DNA of 62,703 nt from Nemertoderma westbladi. Its lineage: Eukaryota > Xenacoelomorpha > Nemertodermatida > Nemertodermatidae. The stretch is taken from positions 1 to 62,703 of the forward strand of contig JAUCBJ010003505.1 in the NCBI GenBank assembly GCA_032718475.1. Direction: 5' to 3'. The first letter of the stretch is position 1. Each line of letters opens with the position of its first letter. Shown here one piece after another: positions 44,824 to 55,954 of this stretch. Position numbers and translations under genes: made by a program. Below the pieces are notes generated by a model. The model searched no databases. It had not been told where the DNA came from and worked only from the letters and a program-made list of their open reading frames with translations.

Positions 44824-45333
44824 AAACACAATCAATTACAGAACGCAGCTATATATATGTATTATTACAGTAGGCAGTAAGACAAATAACTTAGGTTGAT
44901 ATATTAAATTATAACAATTCTTTATTGATGTTATGTAAATCGTACCTTAAACTCATTGAACTGTATATTTATTGTACCTACTCCTCACTCCATACTACTG
45001 CGAGGTCACAATTTTTATCTCGTGCGGTGAAATTGTATGGAATTTATTGTACATCTATAATACCGGCCATTATTGCTTTACACTTGCTTTTTATTTCGTT
45101 TGACTACAATTTTTCATGGAGTGGAGACTCCAGTAATTACGCACGACGATAAAACTCATTTTATTCAGGAATTTGACTTTTACAAATATTTCCTTCATCG
45201 GTCCCCACAGCTATTTCTATTAGTTTGTTCGGGTAGATTAACCAGCTACCGCAATATTTGGCTTTATTTAAAATAAATTTTCACTGTATGGCTCCATTCC
45301 AGCTGTGGATCATTTAGTTAATGCCCAACCCAT
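44824..45333 (+). other. Tetraspanin 3' flank
   Basis: Likely 3' UTR. AATAAA at 45272-45277 is the best candidate poly(A) signal, about 450 bases after the stop. No other gene is seen. Confidence 0.45.
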
Positions 45334-45337
45334 TTAA

Positions 45338-46071
45338 GGGGGGGGGGGGGGGGGGGTAGCGCATTTTCTGACCAAGAAGTCGAATTTTTGAAACATATCC
45401 TATCTGATGCAGAATTTCATGCTGAATCCAAATATGGAAACCGTTTTCCTATATCTTGCTTACTTTTCGAGATATCTGGGATAGAAGAGACTGGCTCCGA
45501 TATATCGCGATATCGGTAAGGCGATAAAGTTTGGGGTTTGCATTCAATTTCTGCAAATTTCTGTGCTCAGTGGTGCTAATTGGATGTCTCCACGAGAAAG
45601 AGCACAAAATTTTAATTGAGAAGGTATTTTTTTATGATTATTGGACCTACTGATCAGTTTATAAGACAACTTCATGTCTACGGAATGAAGACGGGACTCG
45701 AATAAGCGATCTGCGGTCTTTGCGGGATTACACGGAATAGACTTATCGGTCATCGGAGATCTTCAAAATGTATAATCTCCAGTTCTAGTGGTCGTACGGA
45801 GTTCGTTTAGGGCTCATTCGAAAGCTCATTTCTCAGAGACCAAAGCACCACTGAGCACAGAAATTTGCAGAAATTGAATGCAAACCCCAAACTTCATCGC
45901 CTTACCGATATCGCGATATATCGGAGCCAGTATCTTCTATGCCAGATATCTCGAAAACTAAGCAAGATATGGGAAAACGGTTTCCATATTTGGATTCAGC
46001 ATGAAATTCTGCATCAGATAGGATATGTTTCAAAAATTCGTCTTTTTGGTCAGAAAATGCGCTACCCCCCC
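45338..46071. mobile_element. Foldback/MITE-type DNA transposon with TTAA target duplication
   Basis: TTAA at 45334-45337 and 46072-46075 brackets a 734-bp element. Its 220-bp arms (45357-45578 and 45845-46064) are nearly perfect inverted repeats, for example TAGCGCATTTTCTGACCAA at the left outer end. The ends are G-runs: 19 G on the left, 7 C on the right. TTAA duplication with a G/C terminus is seen in piggyBac and Kolobok elements. There is no transposase, so it would depend on one elsewhere. Confidence 0.85.
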
Positions 46072-46075
46072 TTAA

Positions 46076-47167
46076 CTTATGTTAATAGTTTCACGTTTAC
46101 AACTGTTTACAATATCGGATTGTAGTGTATTTCTTATTTATTTATCTCCTAAACTACTAACTGGCTTTATTAATATTTATTAACTACATGTCAGTGTGTC
46201 AAAATCATTAATTTCCTGGGTCTTCAATTGGTTAAATAACGTCAAGCGTGCAGCTCTTTACAGAGTTTGGAAACTTTGTTCATAATTCTGACATGAATTT
46301 CGCAATTTCTAGTTATTTGTAGTTTCCCGTATAGAATACAGTTTGTTTATTTATTCAAAGGCAGATGTTGAATTTTCTCATTATTTATTTCTAATCCACT
46401 TGATCATGCATGTATTTTCACATTATTTTCCCTATAAACATTTAGTTTTTTTCGTTGTACTGAGAACTCCGTATTTTCACATTATTTTCCCTATAAACAT
46501 TTAGTTTTATTCGTTGTACTGCTCCGTATTTTGTAAATATTTACCTGATGACTTTACTGTAGATATTAATTTGCTAACTCAACTCTCACACACAGAAGCA
46601 ACATAATTTTTATTCAAAATTAACTTTTCTTATTGCATTCTTTATTTCACACGTAGTTTCATTCATATGTTAAATAAACCGAGCTCTTAACTAACTTTTT
46701 GTCCCGTATTGCTGCTGTGGCTCTGTGTTGCTAAGTTTATATTTTCAACTATATTATATTGAAACCAAAGGACATTGTAATTATTTTCCGCATTTAGAAG
46801 AGGGATAAAACAGAGCCCGGCTAGGGCTCCGGTAACCCGGAGCTCCGGGACATTTTTCTGGCTCCGGCTCTGGTTCCGCCTCCAGCACGCATTATGACGC
46901 ATTACCTGACACAAATTATGGACATAATTAGCGGTGGTCAAGTTATATTTTGTCGTTCATTACTCAGCTAAAGCCTTGATTGGCTACTGTTGTATTTAAT
47001 ATTCATAATAATAATAAGCCGCAGTGACCTAACGATGCAGCACTTCTTATGATACAGGGACCTAATGCCATTTAGAAATAATATCGGGGGGGGGGGGGGG
47101 GGGGGGGGGGAATCAACCGAGAAGTCTAAAACATTACATTATATTTTAGCCCAATGAACACCAGATA
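46076..47167. other. AT-rich intergenic stretch with small repeats
   Basis: A 40-bp sequence with CCTATAAACATTTAGTTT is duplicated at about 46420 and 46485. A CCGGAGCTCCGG-rich palindromic patch lies at about 46820-46880, with a related patch at 47455-47500. A G-homopolymer of about 25 bases lies at 47085-47110. I see no gene. Confidence 0.5.
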
Positions 47168-47400
47168 GGGGGGTCTTTGACGGAATTAAAATTCATCCCT
47201 CTCCAAGGGAAATTTGACGCAAATAACAGCTGATTACTCTGAAACTGTAACTGACCAATTGAATTTAGTTTATTGTATTGGTTAGAATAACATGCCATTG
47301 TAAACAGCTCATTTCCCTCTATTGATTATTTAGCATTGAGGCGAGATATTAATTCGCCGATAAACAATTTGCGTCAAATCCCCCCCCCCCCCCCCCCCCC
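47168..47400. mobile_element. Short MITE with G/C terminal inverted repeats
   Basis: The left end GGGGGGTCTTTGACGGAATT and the reverse complement of the right end GGGGGGATTTGACGCAAATT match at most positions. The right terminus is a C-homopolymer (47380-47400). The interior carries a copy of the dispersed TTTATTGTATTGGTTAGAAT motif. The element at about 50238 begins with the same terminus. Confidence 0.7.
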
Positions 47401-47638
47401 TGTGTCATGAACATATCTGTCTACTATAATAGTACTGTACATTGGAATTTTCAATCCCAAATCCCGGAGAAATCCCCGGAGTCGGGCTCCGAATAAAATT
47501 TTAGCTATGTTGCGTCCCTAATTTAGAATAATGGTGAGTGGGGTGATAATCTTAGTTGGAGAATTATTGGATGGTCGTGTATTATAAGTGAACTTAGGTG
47601 CCCAGGTCTTTGGTCATCAAGATCTGATAAACTCCAAC

Positions 47639-48618
47639 TAAGACATTAATATTTTTTTTTTTATTAATCGGCAAGAAGGAGTATTTTATTAAAACAAAAT
47701 CATAAATTAAAAAGATGTGCACCAAAAATAACAAAATTAATTCCGCCACCACACAAATATCATCGGGCCTACCACCAAAGCACTGGAAGGATATGTTGGA
47801 GCTCAGAGGCAAGGGATCAGTACCGATCAGGAAGGTCAGACCCCCGCAGACCGGCACCGTCCCCAAATCCGAGCGGCCTCCATGGCCGCCTACCACCACG
47901 CAGGCACAGGGAGCTCGAGCGCAGAAGCGCGAACTGTAAGCGCCTCCGAACTCCCCCTAACACACAAGCTAGGCCTCGCTCGCGCATCCCCCGCTGCCGG
48001 GCCACGAGGGTCTCAGCGAGGTGGCGGATCAGAATATCGGCCTCCTTGCACCACACCCCGTCGGTGGTTCCGACTAGGGGGGTGAAGGAGATCCGACGAT
48101 CTTCGCACACCCCGCTGTAGTGGACCATCTTGGAACGAACTCGCTGCTCGAGTACGGAGTCCAGGGACCGATTAACGTATGAGGGGGCGTCGGCGTTAAC
48201 AATCGCAATGTCGAAAGACGCCACCCTCTGTTCGGCCCAGACTCCCCTCGCCAGGAGATCCGCCCTAACTCCACCCACCTCGCGGCCCTGTCTGTCCAGG
48301 TAGCCGGACGCCAACGTAACCTCCCGCTGGACGCATGAGCCCCCGAACGCGGACGCAATGAGGTCCCCGAACACCTCCCTCACCTCGTTGTGCCGCTTTA
48401 TGATCAGGCCCCCCGACTTGCAATTAAGGGCGTGGGACGTCGAGAACGACTCCCCACACCCCTCGCACTTTGCCGGGAGGCCCGGCGGCGTCCGTCCATA
48501 CCTCAAGGCTAGGTTGTCCCGGAACACCTCTGGGTCGAGGTCAGTGTGGTCGACCACAGAGGGCTGCGCCGTCAGCCATCCCCCAGTCTTATGGGACGTT
48601 AATTAAGACATTAATATT
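47639..48618 (-). mobile_element. 5'-truncated RLE-type LINE with 15-bp target-site duplication
   Basis: TAAGACATTAATATT is present at 47639-47653 and at 48604-48618. Between them, on the minus strand, lie a coding fragment, a short 3' UTR, and a poly(A) tail (plus-strand T-run from 47654). This is the textbook signature of target-primed reverse transcription with 5' truncation. GC content is far above the flanks. The intact frame and exact duplication indicate a recent insertion. Confidence 0.93.
47817..48603 (-). pseudogene. C-terminal endonuclease part of an RLE-type LINE polyprotein
   Basis: The frame is open from the 5' truncation point at 48603 and has no start of its own, so it is a fragment. 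It begins with SHKTGGWLTAQPS, a segment that in related elements follows the RT thumb. It continues through RDNLALRYG to a CCHC motif (CEGCGESFSTSHALNC) and RHNEVRE. The restriction-like endonuclease follows, with VRADLLARGVW and FDIAIVNADAPSY, then SFTPLVGTTDG and a C-terminal LCLRGGR. It shares architecture with the element at 6081-11667 but is clearly another family. It is not expected to be expressed as a functional protein. Confidence 0.88.
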
Positions 48619-48939
48619 GGATGGAGAAGACGTTTACTACTATCATTCTTTGATATCATAGTTTAGTGAAGTTCGTAACAGCGGAGGGAACCTTATTTAT
48701 CAGCGGTGTAACTGTTTCGCATTCTAGAACTTCTAAAAACTTGCCAACTCGTAAAACTCTGACATAATAGTTGGATTTCGCTAAACTGAAAATGAGTGAA
48801 ATAAAGCGGGGTTTTCCGCTAACTTTTTTTTATCGAATGACGTTTGTTCTAATCGCGAGCAATTAGGAACGACAAAATTACTACACCTGGTGGGGTATGG
48901 GTGAGATGCAGATACTTTAGTAAAACAATATAATTATAT

Positions 48940-49990
48940 TGAACTGCATCAGGGATCCCATTGAGAGACTTCTCCGTGGAAATCAGAATGGGTTCCGTAA
49001 AGGTCGTGGGACCATGGAGCCCATTTTGGCACTTAGAAGGATAATTTAAGAGTTATCAAAAAAGAAAGACAGGCAACACGCTGTTATCTTTGTTGACTTC
49101 TTCAAGGCCTTTGATTCAGTCTCTCGCTCACGTATGTTCAGCATACTTTCATTATATGGGATTCCTGGAGCCCAACGGCTTCTCAGCGTATTAGAACAGG
49201 CTGCTTCTAGTGTTGGTCTTTTTGTTAACTCCAAAACACTAAAATTTTGACAGTTAACTTTGAAAGTCCTCAGCAAGTCTCTGATCGGATGAGCATAAGC
49301 TTAAAGTATGGTAGGCTTGAGCATGTGGACGACTTCTGTTACCTGGGATCATGGATCCGGAAGTCAAGTGAGGACTTTCGAATACGCAAGGGAAAGGCAT
49401 GGGCATCCTTGAATGGGCTTTCCAGGATTTGGAAGTCACACATAATTCATCGGAAACTTAAGGTCCGATTATTTAGAGCAGCAGTAGTTCCAGTACTCCT
49501 CTATGGGAGTCCATGCTGGGCTCTAACTGCCGAGGACACCAAATCTTTGGATGGCACATTCACAAGAATGCTACGCCGGGTTCATTGTGTCAAGTACAAT
49601 GCACACATCTCCAACCAGACACTATATAACATTTGAGGTGTCTCATTGGTTCCCCCAAGCTTGGCACTAGAACAAAGCCGCCTTCGGCCTCCGCTTTGCA
49701 GGGGGTGTGAGGACCAGCCAGTGCATAACTGTAAGCTTTGGCGGCCTCATTGAGTGAATAAGCATGGTGGACAGCTCATGACTTTCTTGAGACGCATCTT
49801 AAAGGACACTGGCCTTGAAGATGCGGATGATCTAGCAAATGTCATGGGCGATAGGTAGTTGTGGCGGCGCACTTTTGTCGACAAGCCGGCACAGCATTCT
49901 TAATATATATGCAATATATATATATAATGCAGCTGCAACGCAGCATGTGGATCGTAGTAGTTAGTAGTATATGTACCGCTTCCAATCCTA
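48940..49990 (+). mobile_element. Decayed RTE-like LINE fragment with internal deletion
   Basis: Translated pieces include NGFRKGRGT, FVDFFKAFDSVSR (RT motif A), RLLSVLEQAASSVGLF, VDDFCYLGSWIRKS, PVLLYGSPCWALT and DTKSLDGTFTRMLRRVH. The region that should carry motif B and the YADD motif C is missing between YGIPGAQ and RLLSVLEQ, so a deletion removed the active site. Frameshifts near 49240 and stops after 49630 confirm decay. It is the same family as the minus-strand copy at 1778-2640 and shares its 3' UTR. Confidence 0.85.
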
Positions 49991-50237
49991 GCTAACGCTG
50001 CGGGTCCTAAATTACAAATTAGCACCACCAACAACAACAACAACAACAAAAACCAATCAATAAGAAAAACCCACGAAAGTAAAAAAACAAGTGTTAATTT
50101 CGATAACTTCCGTCACCCCATTTTTCCCGCGTTATCTTAAAAGCTTCATGTAAGAATCTGCCTAACCCTAAGATGACGTTAATCTTACTTGATAAACAAA
50201 CAGCGAAATTGACTTATTGATGGAAAGCACACAGATA

Positions 50238-50540
50238 GGGGGGACTTTTGACGCAATCAAAATGCATACCTCTTCAAGGTAATTATACCAGCTAATTACT
50301 CTCAAAAATGAAACTGTAACCTGTTCTATTGACTTTCGTTTATTGTTTTGGTTAGAATAACGTTAACTTAACTTTCCCTAAATTAGTAATAGTAATTTAA
50401 CATTGAGACAAACTTTGCCGCGACGGGATTTACGCATTTACGTCCAGTTCCCCCTGCCCCCTCGCCCCCTCCTCCGTCTCGAAATGCTATGGGTTACTGT
50501 TACACAACCACTTACAACCCTCCCCCCCCCCCCCCCCCAT
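50238..50540. mobile_element. MITE-like element related to 47168-47400
   Basis: It starts with GGGGGGACTTTTGACGCAAT, the same terminus as 47168. It then has GAAACTGTAACCTGTTC and the dispersed TTTATTGTTTTGGTTAGAAT motif. It ends in C-rich sequence (CCCCCTGCCCCC, and a C-homopolymer at 50521-50538). The right boundary is uncertain. Confidence 0.55.
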
Positions 50541-50868
50541 CATGTGTCATATTAAAAAAAATTATGCTGTAAATCAGCAGTAGGTTTTAGGTACAGCGTA
50601 CAGCAACAGCAACCATGTATTTTATATACTGATATAGGACACGTGTTTGTGTAGGTCAGTAGGTAGGCCGTACTGTGTACACTGTCGACTGTGTACCCAC
50701 CCAGTGCTGCAGTGCAGGATACTGGGATATACAGATATAAGTACTGTACCGTACTTCAGTACGGTACTGAGATACAACCTACAATACAAACCAAACCTTC
50801 AAGATATCACCAAACTGTCCATCCATTACAGCATTACAACAAACCCAAACAATCTGAACAACAGACCA

Positions 50869-53211
50869 ATGGAAGATAAATATTATCTGCGAGCGACGAT
50901 TCGGGGCCACGCCGCTGACGTTAGGGCCCTCGCGGCTTCGAACGATGAAGTTTACACGGGATCTCGGGATAAACTCACTAAACGGTGGACTTCCGGTGGC
51001 GCCAACACATCGGAAAGCTACCGGAATACAGCCACATACTCCGGACACGGCCACTTCGTATCGGCCGTGTGTTTATTGGGCGGCGAAACCCCGGAACACG
51101 TTGTTACGGGCAGCAACGATAAAACTATCCGAGTCTACGAAATAAACTCCGGGAAATTAACCCACAATCTGTCGGGGCATCTCGATTCCATCAGCGCTTT
51201 GGTTGGCCTAGGCAGTAGCGGTACCGGTAGCTTCTGTAGCGGTAGTTGGGACCGGACCGCCAAGGTTTGGCGTCGGTTCTCTTGTGTGGCCACCCTGAAG
51301 GGCCATGAGGCTGCGGTTTGGGCCGTTCTAGAATGCCGCTACGGGCTGCTAACCGCGAGCGCGGATAAACTCGTGTTGCTGTGGGAGTTCGCAGACTCCG
51401 TCGCCAAGGTAACCCGTAGATTTGTCGGACACACGGATTGTGTCCGCGGGTTGGCGGGTCTGGGAGCCGACGGTTTTGTCTCTTGTAGTAACGACACAAC
51501 GCTGCGTTTATGGCGCACCGAAACGGGGGAATGCTACCGAGTTCTCTCCTCGCATCGCTCGTTCGTGTACTCGGTGTGCGTCCTCACGCGCGGGCTGGTG
51601 TCCGTCGGCGAGGAGGGCGTTGTCTGTGTGTGGACGCACCAGGGAGAGTTGGCGCAGACCTTGGCCCTCCCCGCGTGCAGCGTGTGGGCCGTCGCCTCCT
51701 TAGGCAACGGCGACTTCGCTGTGGGGTGCAGCGACGGGACAGCCCGAGTGTTCACAGCGACGAGCTCCCGCGTGGCCCCGGCCGCGGAACGCGAAGCGTA
51801 CACCGCGGAAACGGCGACATTCCGTCGTCCGGAGACAGTGGCCGGCGATAAAATAAACATCGACTCACTCCCAGGTGAGGAGGACCTGGATAAACCGGGG
51901 GTGAGGGAAGGCCAGACGAAGTTGGTACGAGCGGGGGGGAAGGCCTGGGTGTATAACTGGTCTACCGTCGAAGGTAAGTGGGTCAACGTAGGGGAAGTTG
52001 TGGAGGAACCGTCGGGAACTGTTAGTAAGAAGGTTTGGTACGAAGGTAGGGAGTTTGATTATGTCTTCGATGTTGACATACAGGAAGGGGCGCCAACTCT
52101 GAAACTCCCTTACAACGTGAGCGAGGAGCCTTGGGCAGCGGCGCAGCGATTCCTTCAGGATAATAATCTGAGTCCGCTGTTTCTGGACCAGGTTGGCAAC
52201 TTTATAGTAGAGAATAGCAAGTCTTCTAGAACCGCAGTAGAGGCCGGTAGATCGGTTAGCAACGCAGTCAGCGATCCAATCACTGGGTCTCATAGGTACA
52301 TCCCCGGCCCCCACGGTGCCCCCGCCCACCGAGCAGGGCCCCCCGCTTGCGACCCCCTTACTGGGGGGTCCAGGTACATCCCCCGAGGGGGTCACACTGC
52401 TGCTCCCCAGGCTTTCGCTTCCTTCTCCGAATATATCACATTTAATCAAGCCAACGTGCCTCAGATACTAAAAAAAATCGAGGAATTCAACACAAAAGTT
52501 CCTTTCCAACTGAAGTTGCAGGATTCAGATTTCCACGCTATAGAAAATCTCGCGAATCTAGAAACGAAAAGTGAAACTTCGAGTTATAATTTGGAGGTTT
52601 TAAGTAAATTATTCCAATGGCCTCCGGAGTTCGTATTCCCTGTGGTCGATATTCTGCGACTCGCTGTCCGTTCCGATGCCCTCGTTTCGTTCCTCGTTCG
52701 TGACGCTGTCGTCGACCGGTTGTTCGACTTCCTATCCGCGATCTCCCGCGTTACCAAGGTTCCAGCCAATCACATGCTAGCGTGTCGCGTCGTCGCCAAT
52801 TTATTCGCTTCTCAGCACGGTTGCGGTATTGTAGGTAGTCATAGCGATCGCGTTATCGGCGTTGCGATGGACGCCTATAGTCTAGAAGGCGCGAGCAGGA
52901 ACTACCAATTAGCACAGAGTAGTGTGTTAGCTAACCTTTCTCTATTCCTCCTGGCTACTAACGCCGTTAACGATACCGATTTACTATCTACCATCGTGCT
53001 GTCCTTGGCTGAGTTGCTATGCAAACACAAAGACCCGGATTCTATTGTACGATTGCTCACTAGTCTGGGAACCTTAGCTAATATTTCGCCTATCATTAAG
53101 GCGCTAATTGTATCTCAGGACGATCTGTTAGAGACCATCAAAGCGTTACAGGCCATAGGAAATGAAAAGGTTTACCCAGTAGTTACTGGTCTATTGAGTC
53201 ATTTACAGTAA
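50869..53211 (+). CDS. PLAA: Phospholipase A2-activating protein (PLAA), intronless
   Basis: An ubiquitin-binding adaptor of the p97/VCP ATPase (Doa1/Ufd3 in yeast), acting in ubiquitin recycling, endolysosomal sorting and clearance of damaged lysosomes. 780 residues, close to human PLAA (about 795). Residues 1-300 form seven WD40 blades, starting LRATIRGHAADVRALAAS and with repeated GH...D...W patterns. Residues about 334-450 are the PFU ubiquitin-binding domain (KPGVREGQTKLV, KAWVYNWSTVEGKWVNVGEV, YVFDVDIQEG). Residues 455-510 contain two DP(I/L)TG(S/G)(H/S)RYIP repeats typical of PLAA. Residues about 517-780 are the PUL armadillo-like domain that binds p97 (FNQANVPQILKKIEEFN, KLFQWPPEFVFPVVDILRL). 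The frame is open 74 codons further upstream, but homology begins at this ATG (CCAATGG). Orthologues usually have many introns; here there are none. Confidence 0.96.
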   Translation: MEDKYYLRATIRGHAADVRALAASNDEVYTGSRDKLTKRWTSGGANTSESYRNTATYSGHGHFVSAVCLLGGETPEHVVTGSNDKTIRVYEINSGKLTHNLSGHLDSISALVGLGSSGTGSFCSGSWDRTAKVWRRFSCVATLKGHEAAVWAVLECRYGLLTASADKLVLLWEFADSVAKVTRRFVGHTDCVRGLAGLGADGFVSCSNDTTLRLWRTETGECYRVLSSHRSFVYSVCVLTRGLVSVGEEGVVCVWTHQGELAQTLALPACSVWAVASLGNGDFAVGCSDGTARVFTATSSRVAPAAEREAYTAETATFRRPETVAGDKINIDSLPGEEDLDKPGVREGQTKLVRAGGKAWVYNWSTVEGKWVNVGEVVEEPSGTVSKKVWYEGREFDYVFDVDIQEGAPTLKLPYNVSEEPWAAAQRFLQDNNLSPLFLDQVGNFIVENSKSSRTAVEAGRSVSNAVSDPITGSHRYIPGPHGAPAHRAGPPACDPLTGGSRYIPRGGHTAAPQAFASFSEYITFNQANVPQILKKIEEFNTKVPFQLKLQDSDFHAIENLANLETKSETSSYNLEVLSKLFQWPPEFVFPVVDILRLAVRSDALVSFLVRDAVVDRLFDFLSAISRVTKVPANHMLACRVVANLFASQHGCGIVGSHSDRVIGVAMDAYSLEGASRNYQLAQSSVLANLSLFLLATNAVNDTDLLSTIVLSLAELLCKHKDPDSIVRLLTSLGTLANISPIIKALIVSQDDLLETIKALQAIGNEKVYPVVTGLLSHLQ

Positions 53212-53651
53212 ACTTTGTTTACACAGCGTAATTTATTTAAATTAGGTCGTTTGTCTAAAACTGCGGCAGTGCGGCCTCTCACTATTTATGCTCATTATTT
53301 ATGAGTCCGTTTTGTTTTTAATATAACATGCTTTCAAATTTGACACAATTTTTTATACTCTAGAATTTATACTAAAGGGAAAAATACAGGGTTTGATGCA
53401 TATGTTAATTATCCACTAAGGAAGAGGAGCAAGTTACAGTGGCTTGTTATTCTAACAAAAACAATAAACAAGAGTCAATATTGCAGGTTCCAGTTTCATT
53501 TTTACTGTACCTAATTACTGTAGCTGTTATTTGCGTCGATTTACCGTGGAGATTGGTTCCTTGTACTTAGCACCTTACCTAAATAACAGTCCTAAAGGCG
53601 CTTTTAAATACTGTATCTTGGTTAGTTGTGGAAAGTACATGAAAATATAAT
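53212..53651. other. PLAA 3' flank
   Basis: Probable 3' UTR. AATAAA at about 53463 lies inside a minus-strand copy of the dispersed motif. No A-rich tail or flanking direct repeat marks PLAA as a recent retrocopy. Confidence 0.4.
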
Positions 53652-53762
53652 TATTTATTACATGGGAAACAAAGTAGGACTTTTTTTCATTATTCTCGAG
53701 GTATTTTAATTGCGAGAGAATATTGGAAAAAAAAATGTTCTACGTTTTTCCCATGTAATACG
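53652..53762. repeat. Imperfect 110-bp hairpin downstream of PLAA
   Basis: TATTACATGGGAAACAAAGTAG near 53652 pairs with sequence ending CCCATGTAATA at 53759, and an ATTCTCG...CGAGAGAAT inner stem closes a loop of about 13 bases. It reads as a MITE remnant. Confidence 0.55.
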
Positions 53763-54389
53763 TAATTTTATTCTTAAATTTGTACTTTTTTGTTGCTAAA
53801 TTCTTTAATTAAAAGTAGAGGGTACAGCGATATAATAGTGGTACAACTATAGTGGTTTACTATATTGCTTCCATAGTTACTGCGATTCATATTATTGTAC
53901 TCTTCAACTCTCGATGCTGCCTTACTCAATGTTAAATAATTAAGTGTTCTCGAATATTTATTACGTAACTAGAGAGCCGTTTAACAACACAAACCAATAT
54001 TGGATATTGAGTTCCGTTTTTGAGTTCGCCGCGCAGACACTAAATTTGCCATAATTTTTGAGTGTGTGAATGGATTTTGCTCAAATTACGTGCAAACCTT
54101 TTCTACGCCAATGCCCTTTGAACACATTTAATAAAATTTAAGAAATTCCACCAAAAAATTTTATTTTACCTTTTACGCTGGGAAAAAAAGTAAAATCAAT
54201 GCAATCCTATGGGTTACATTTTTTCCCTAGGGAAAAAAGTGCAACTTTTTCTCCCGATTCTGGTCTAATTTCGAGCGAAAAAGTATAAATTGAAGAATAA
54301 AATTTATTTTTAATTTACAGCAGAAAATTTTGTAGTCAGTTGCAGTTCTGTGTTGAGTGGTAAACAATTAAAGCGACATCCGTAATATT

Positions 54390-54769
54390 GGGCACTGACA
54401 AATCACTTGAACAACGAATTGGTGGTTGCTACACAAGACTCACTAAGGCCAGCCCTAAACATCAGATGGAGACAACACATGACAAACGCCGAGCTTTATG
54501 GTACAATACCACCTGTATCGACCACCCTCCGTGAACGCAGGTTAAGATTCGGTGGGCACTGCTGGCAAAGTAAAGACGAGGTCATACCAGATCTACTTTT
54601 CTGGCAACCAACTCATGGAAAGCGTAGTCGTGGACGACCGGCCATAACATATATAGATCAACTTGAAAGGGATACTGAACTTGGGAGAAACGAAATTGCG
54701 ACAACTATGGAGAATCGGGAAGCCTGGAAGGATCTCATTTCCACTGCCGAGATCGCTCGAATGTACTGA
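54390..54769 (+). mobile_element. C-terminal fragment of another RTE-like LINE
   Basis: The frame from 54407 reads ALNIRWRQHMTNAELYG, RERRLRFGGHCW and HGKRSRGRPAITYIDQLERD, the conserved tail of RTE/BovB-like LINE polymerases. It ends in TGA at about 54767-54769. Upstream, a different frame carries KSLEQRIGGCYTRL, so one frameshift is present. RT catalytic motifs are absent. It differs from the family at 1778 and 48940. Confidence 0.85.
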
Positions 54770-55387
54770 ACATCTTGAGTTATTCTGTATTTGGGCAATT
54801 CCACCATTGATGCAACACTTACGATGAATTTAAAAGAGATTTCAGAAATTTCTGACTCTGATCCCAGGCTACTACTGTACAGTGGGTAGGTACTTTCAGA
54901 TTGTGTTTCCTGTTGAGGAAATGACAAGTTTCAATTTTCAGTGCCCATTATCTCTATACCGCTCACAGCGTATAGTTGCATTGGTACTATATATAATCCC
55001 ATGGCTATGATATTGTGATCACGTAGCACGTGATGTTCCAAATACAAAAATCCCGCGTTCGCCAGCAGAGCGACCCAACTTTCAGCTTTCTAATTGAACC
55101 GCGTCACCCCAAACTAGTACTGCACTCCTGCAGATTGTATATTGTTTGTTTGTTAGTTACATTGTATTGTTTTCACATATGGTCAGGACATGACATATTA
55201 TGTTGCTCACTAAGCCAAGGCTTTCTTAATGGCACCAACTAATAATTATAGCTACCAATAGAATGGTCTTGCACTTTGCATTCAAATTGTTTAATTGGTG
55301 CCACATTCAAAAGAACAAAAAATAATTCATAAAAATATAATATTTACCTTACAATTAATTCTTCAGTCTATTTAATTTACACAACAT

Positions 55388-55560
55388 CTGGGGTTTGTCT
55401 TTTTGCCGTATGTGTACGTATTTTAAATAGTTCCCGTAGCCTACCGTAGGCTACCGTATGTGAGACGTATTTGCCCGTATTCAGGAAGCAGAGTAGTCAG
55501 TGCACTGCAGCACTACTGCACTATGGCTAAATCGCATGGTACTGTACCTGGCCTATTTAT
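55388..55560 (+). repeat. Dispersed repeat, plus-strand member of an inverted pair
   Basis: This segment, containing TGTCTTTTTGCCGTATGTGT, a GTAGCCTACCGTAGGCTACC palindrome and CCCGTATTCAGGAAGCAGA, recurs in inverse orientation at 56985-57130. The two are about 1.5 kb apart and highly similar. Confidence 0.85.
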
Positions 55561-55954
55561 CCATGTTTATAGACCTGTACGTACAGTACAGGTAAATAAT
55601 ACAGCGAGCCGGCTGTACTGTGCTAAGATTATACAGCTCGCGCTTTGTGGGGTGAGCCACGACGTTGCCGGAGCTTTAGTGAACTGACAATGTTAGGGGT
55701 GGGACAATAATGGCAAATAGTTGTTGACGCCGCGACGTAGTCTTCGTTACGATTTGACATGCTATTAACTTTGTCGGATTTAACGCTGTGTCGTGTTGAA
55801 AATTTGTTGGCATAATTACAGGACCAAAAGGTGAGATTTTTTAAAAACTTTAAGAGTTCATCAGTCTCCAGTCAGTCATCAGTCCACTTGGCAGATATGT
55901 ACTAGACCATTAGCTGTGACATTCAAAGGGGGCTAACCAGTCTATAGTTCTCTT

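Noticed and set aside
50647-50868. 74-codon N-terminal extension of PLAA
   Set aside because: The extension is in frame but resembles no PLAA sequence and is rich in repeat-like GTACTG words. Family similarity starts at the ATG at 50869.
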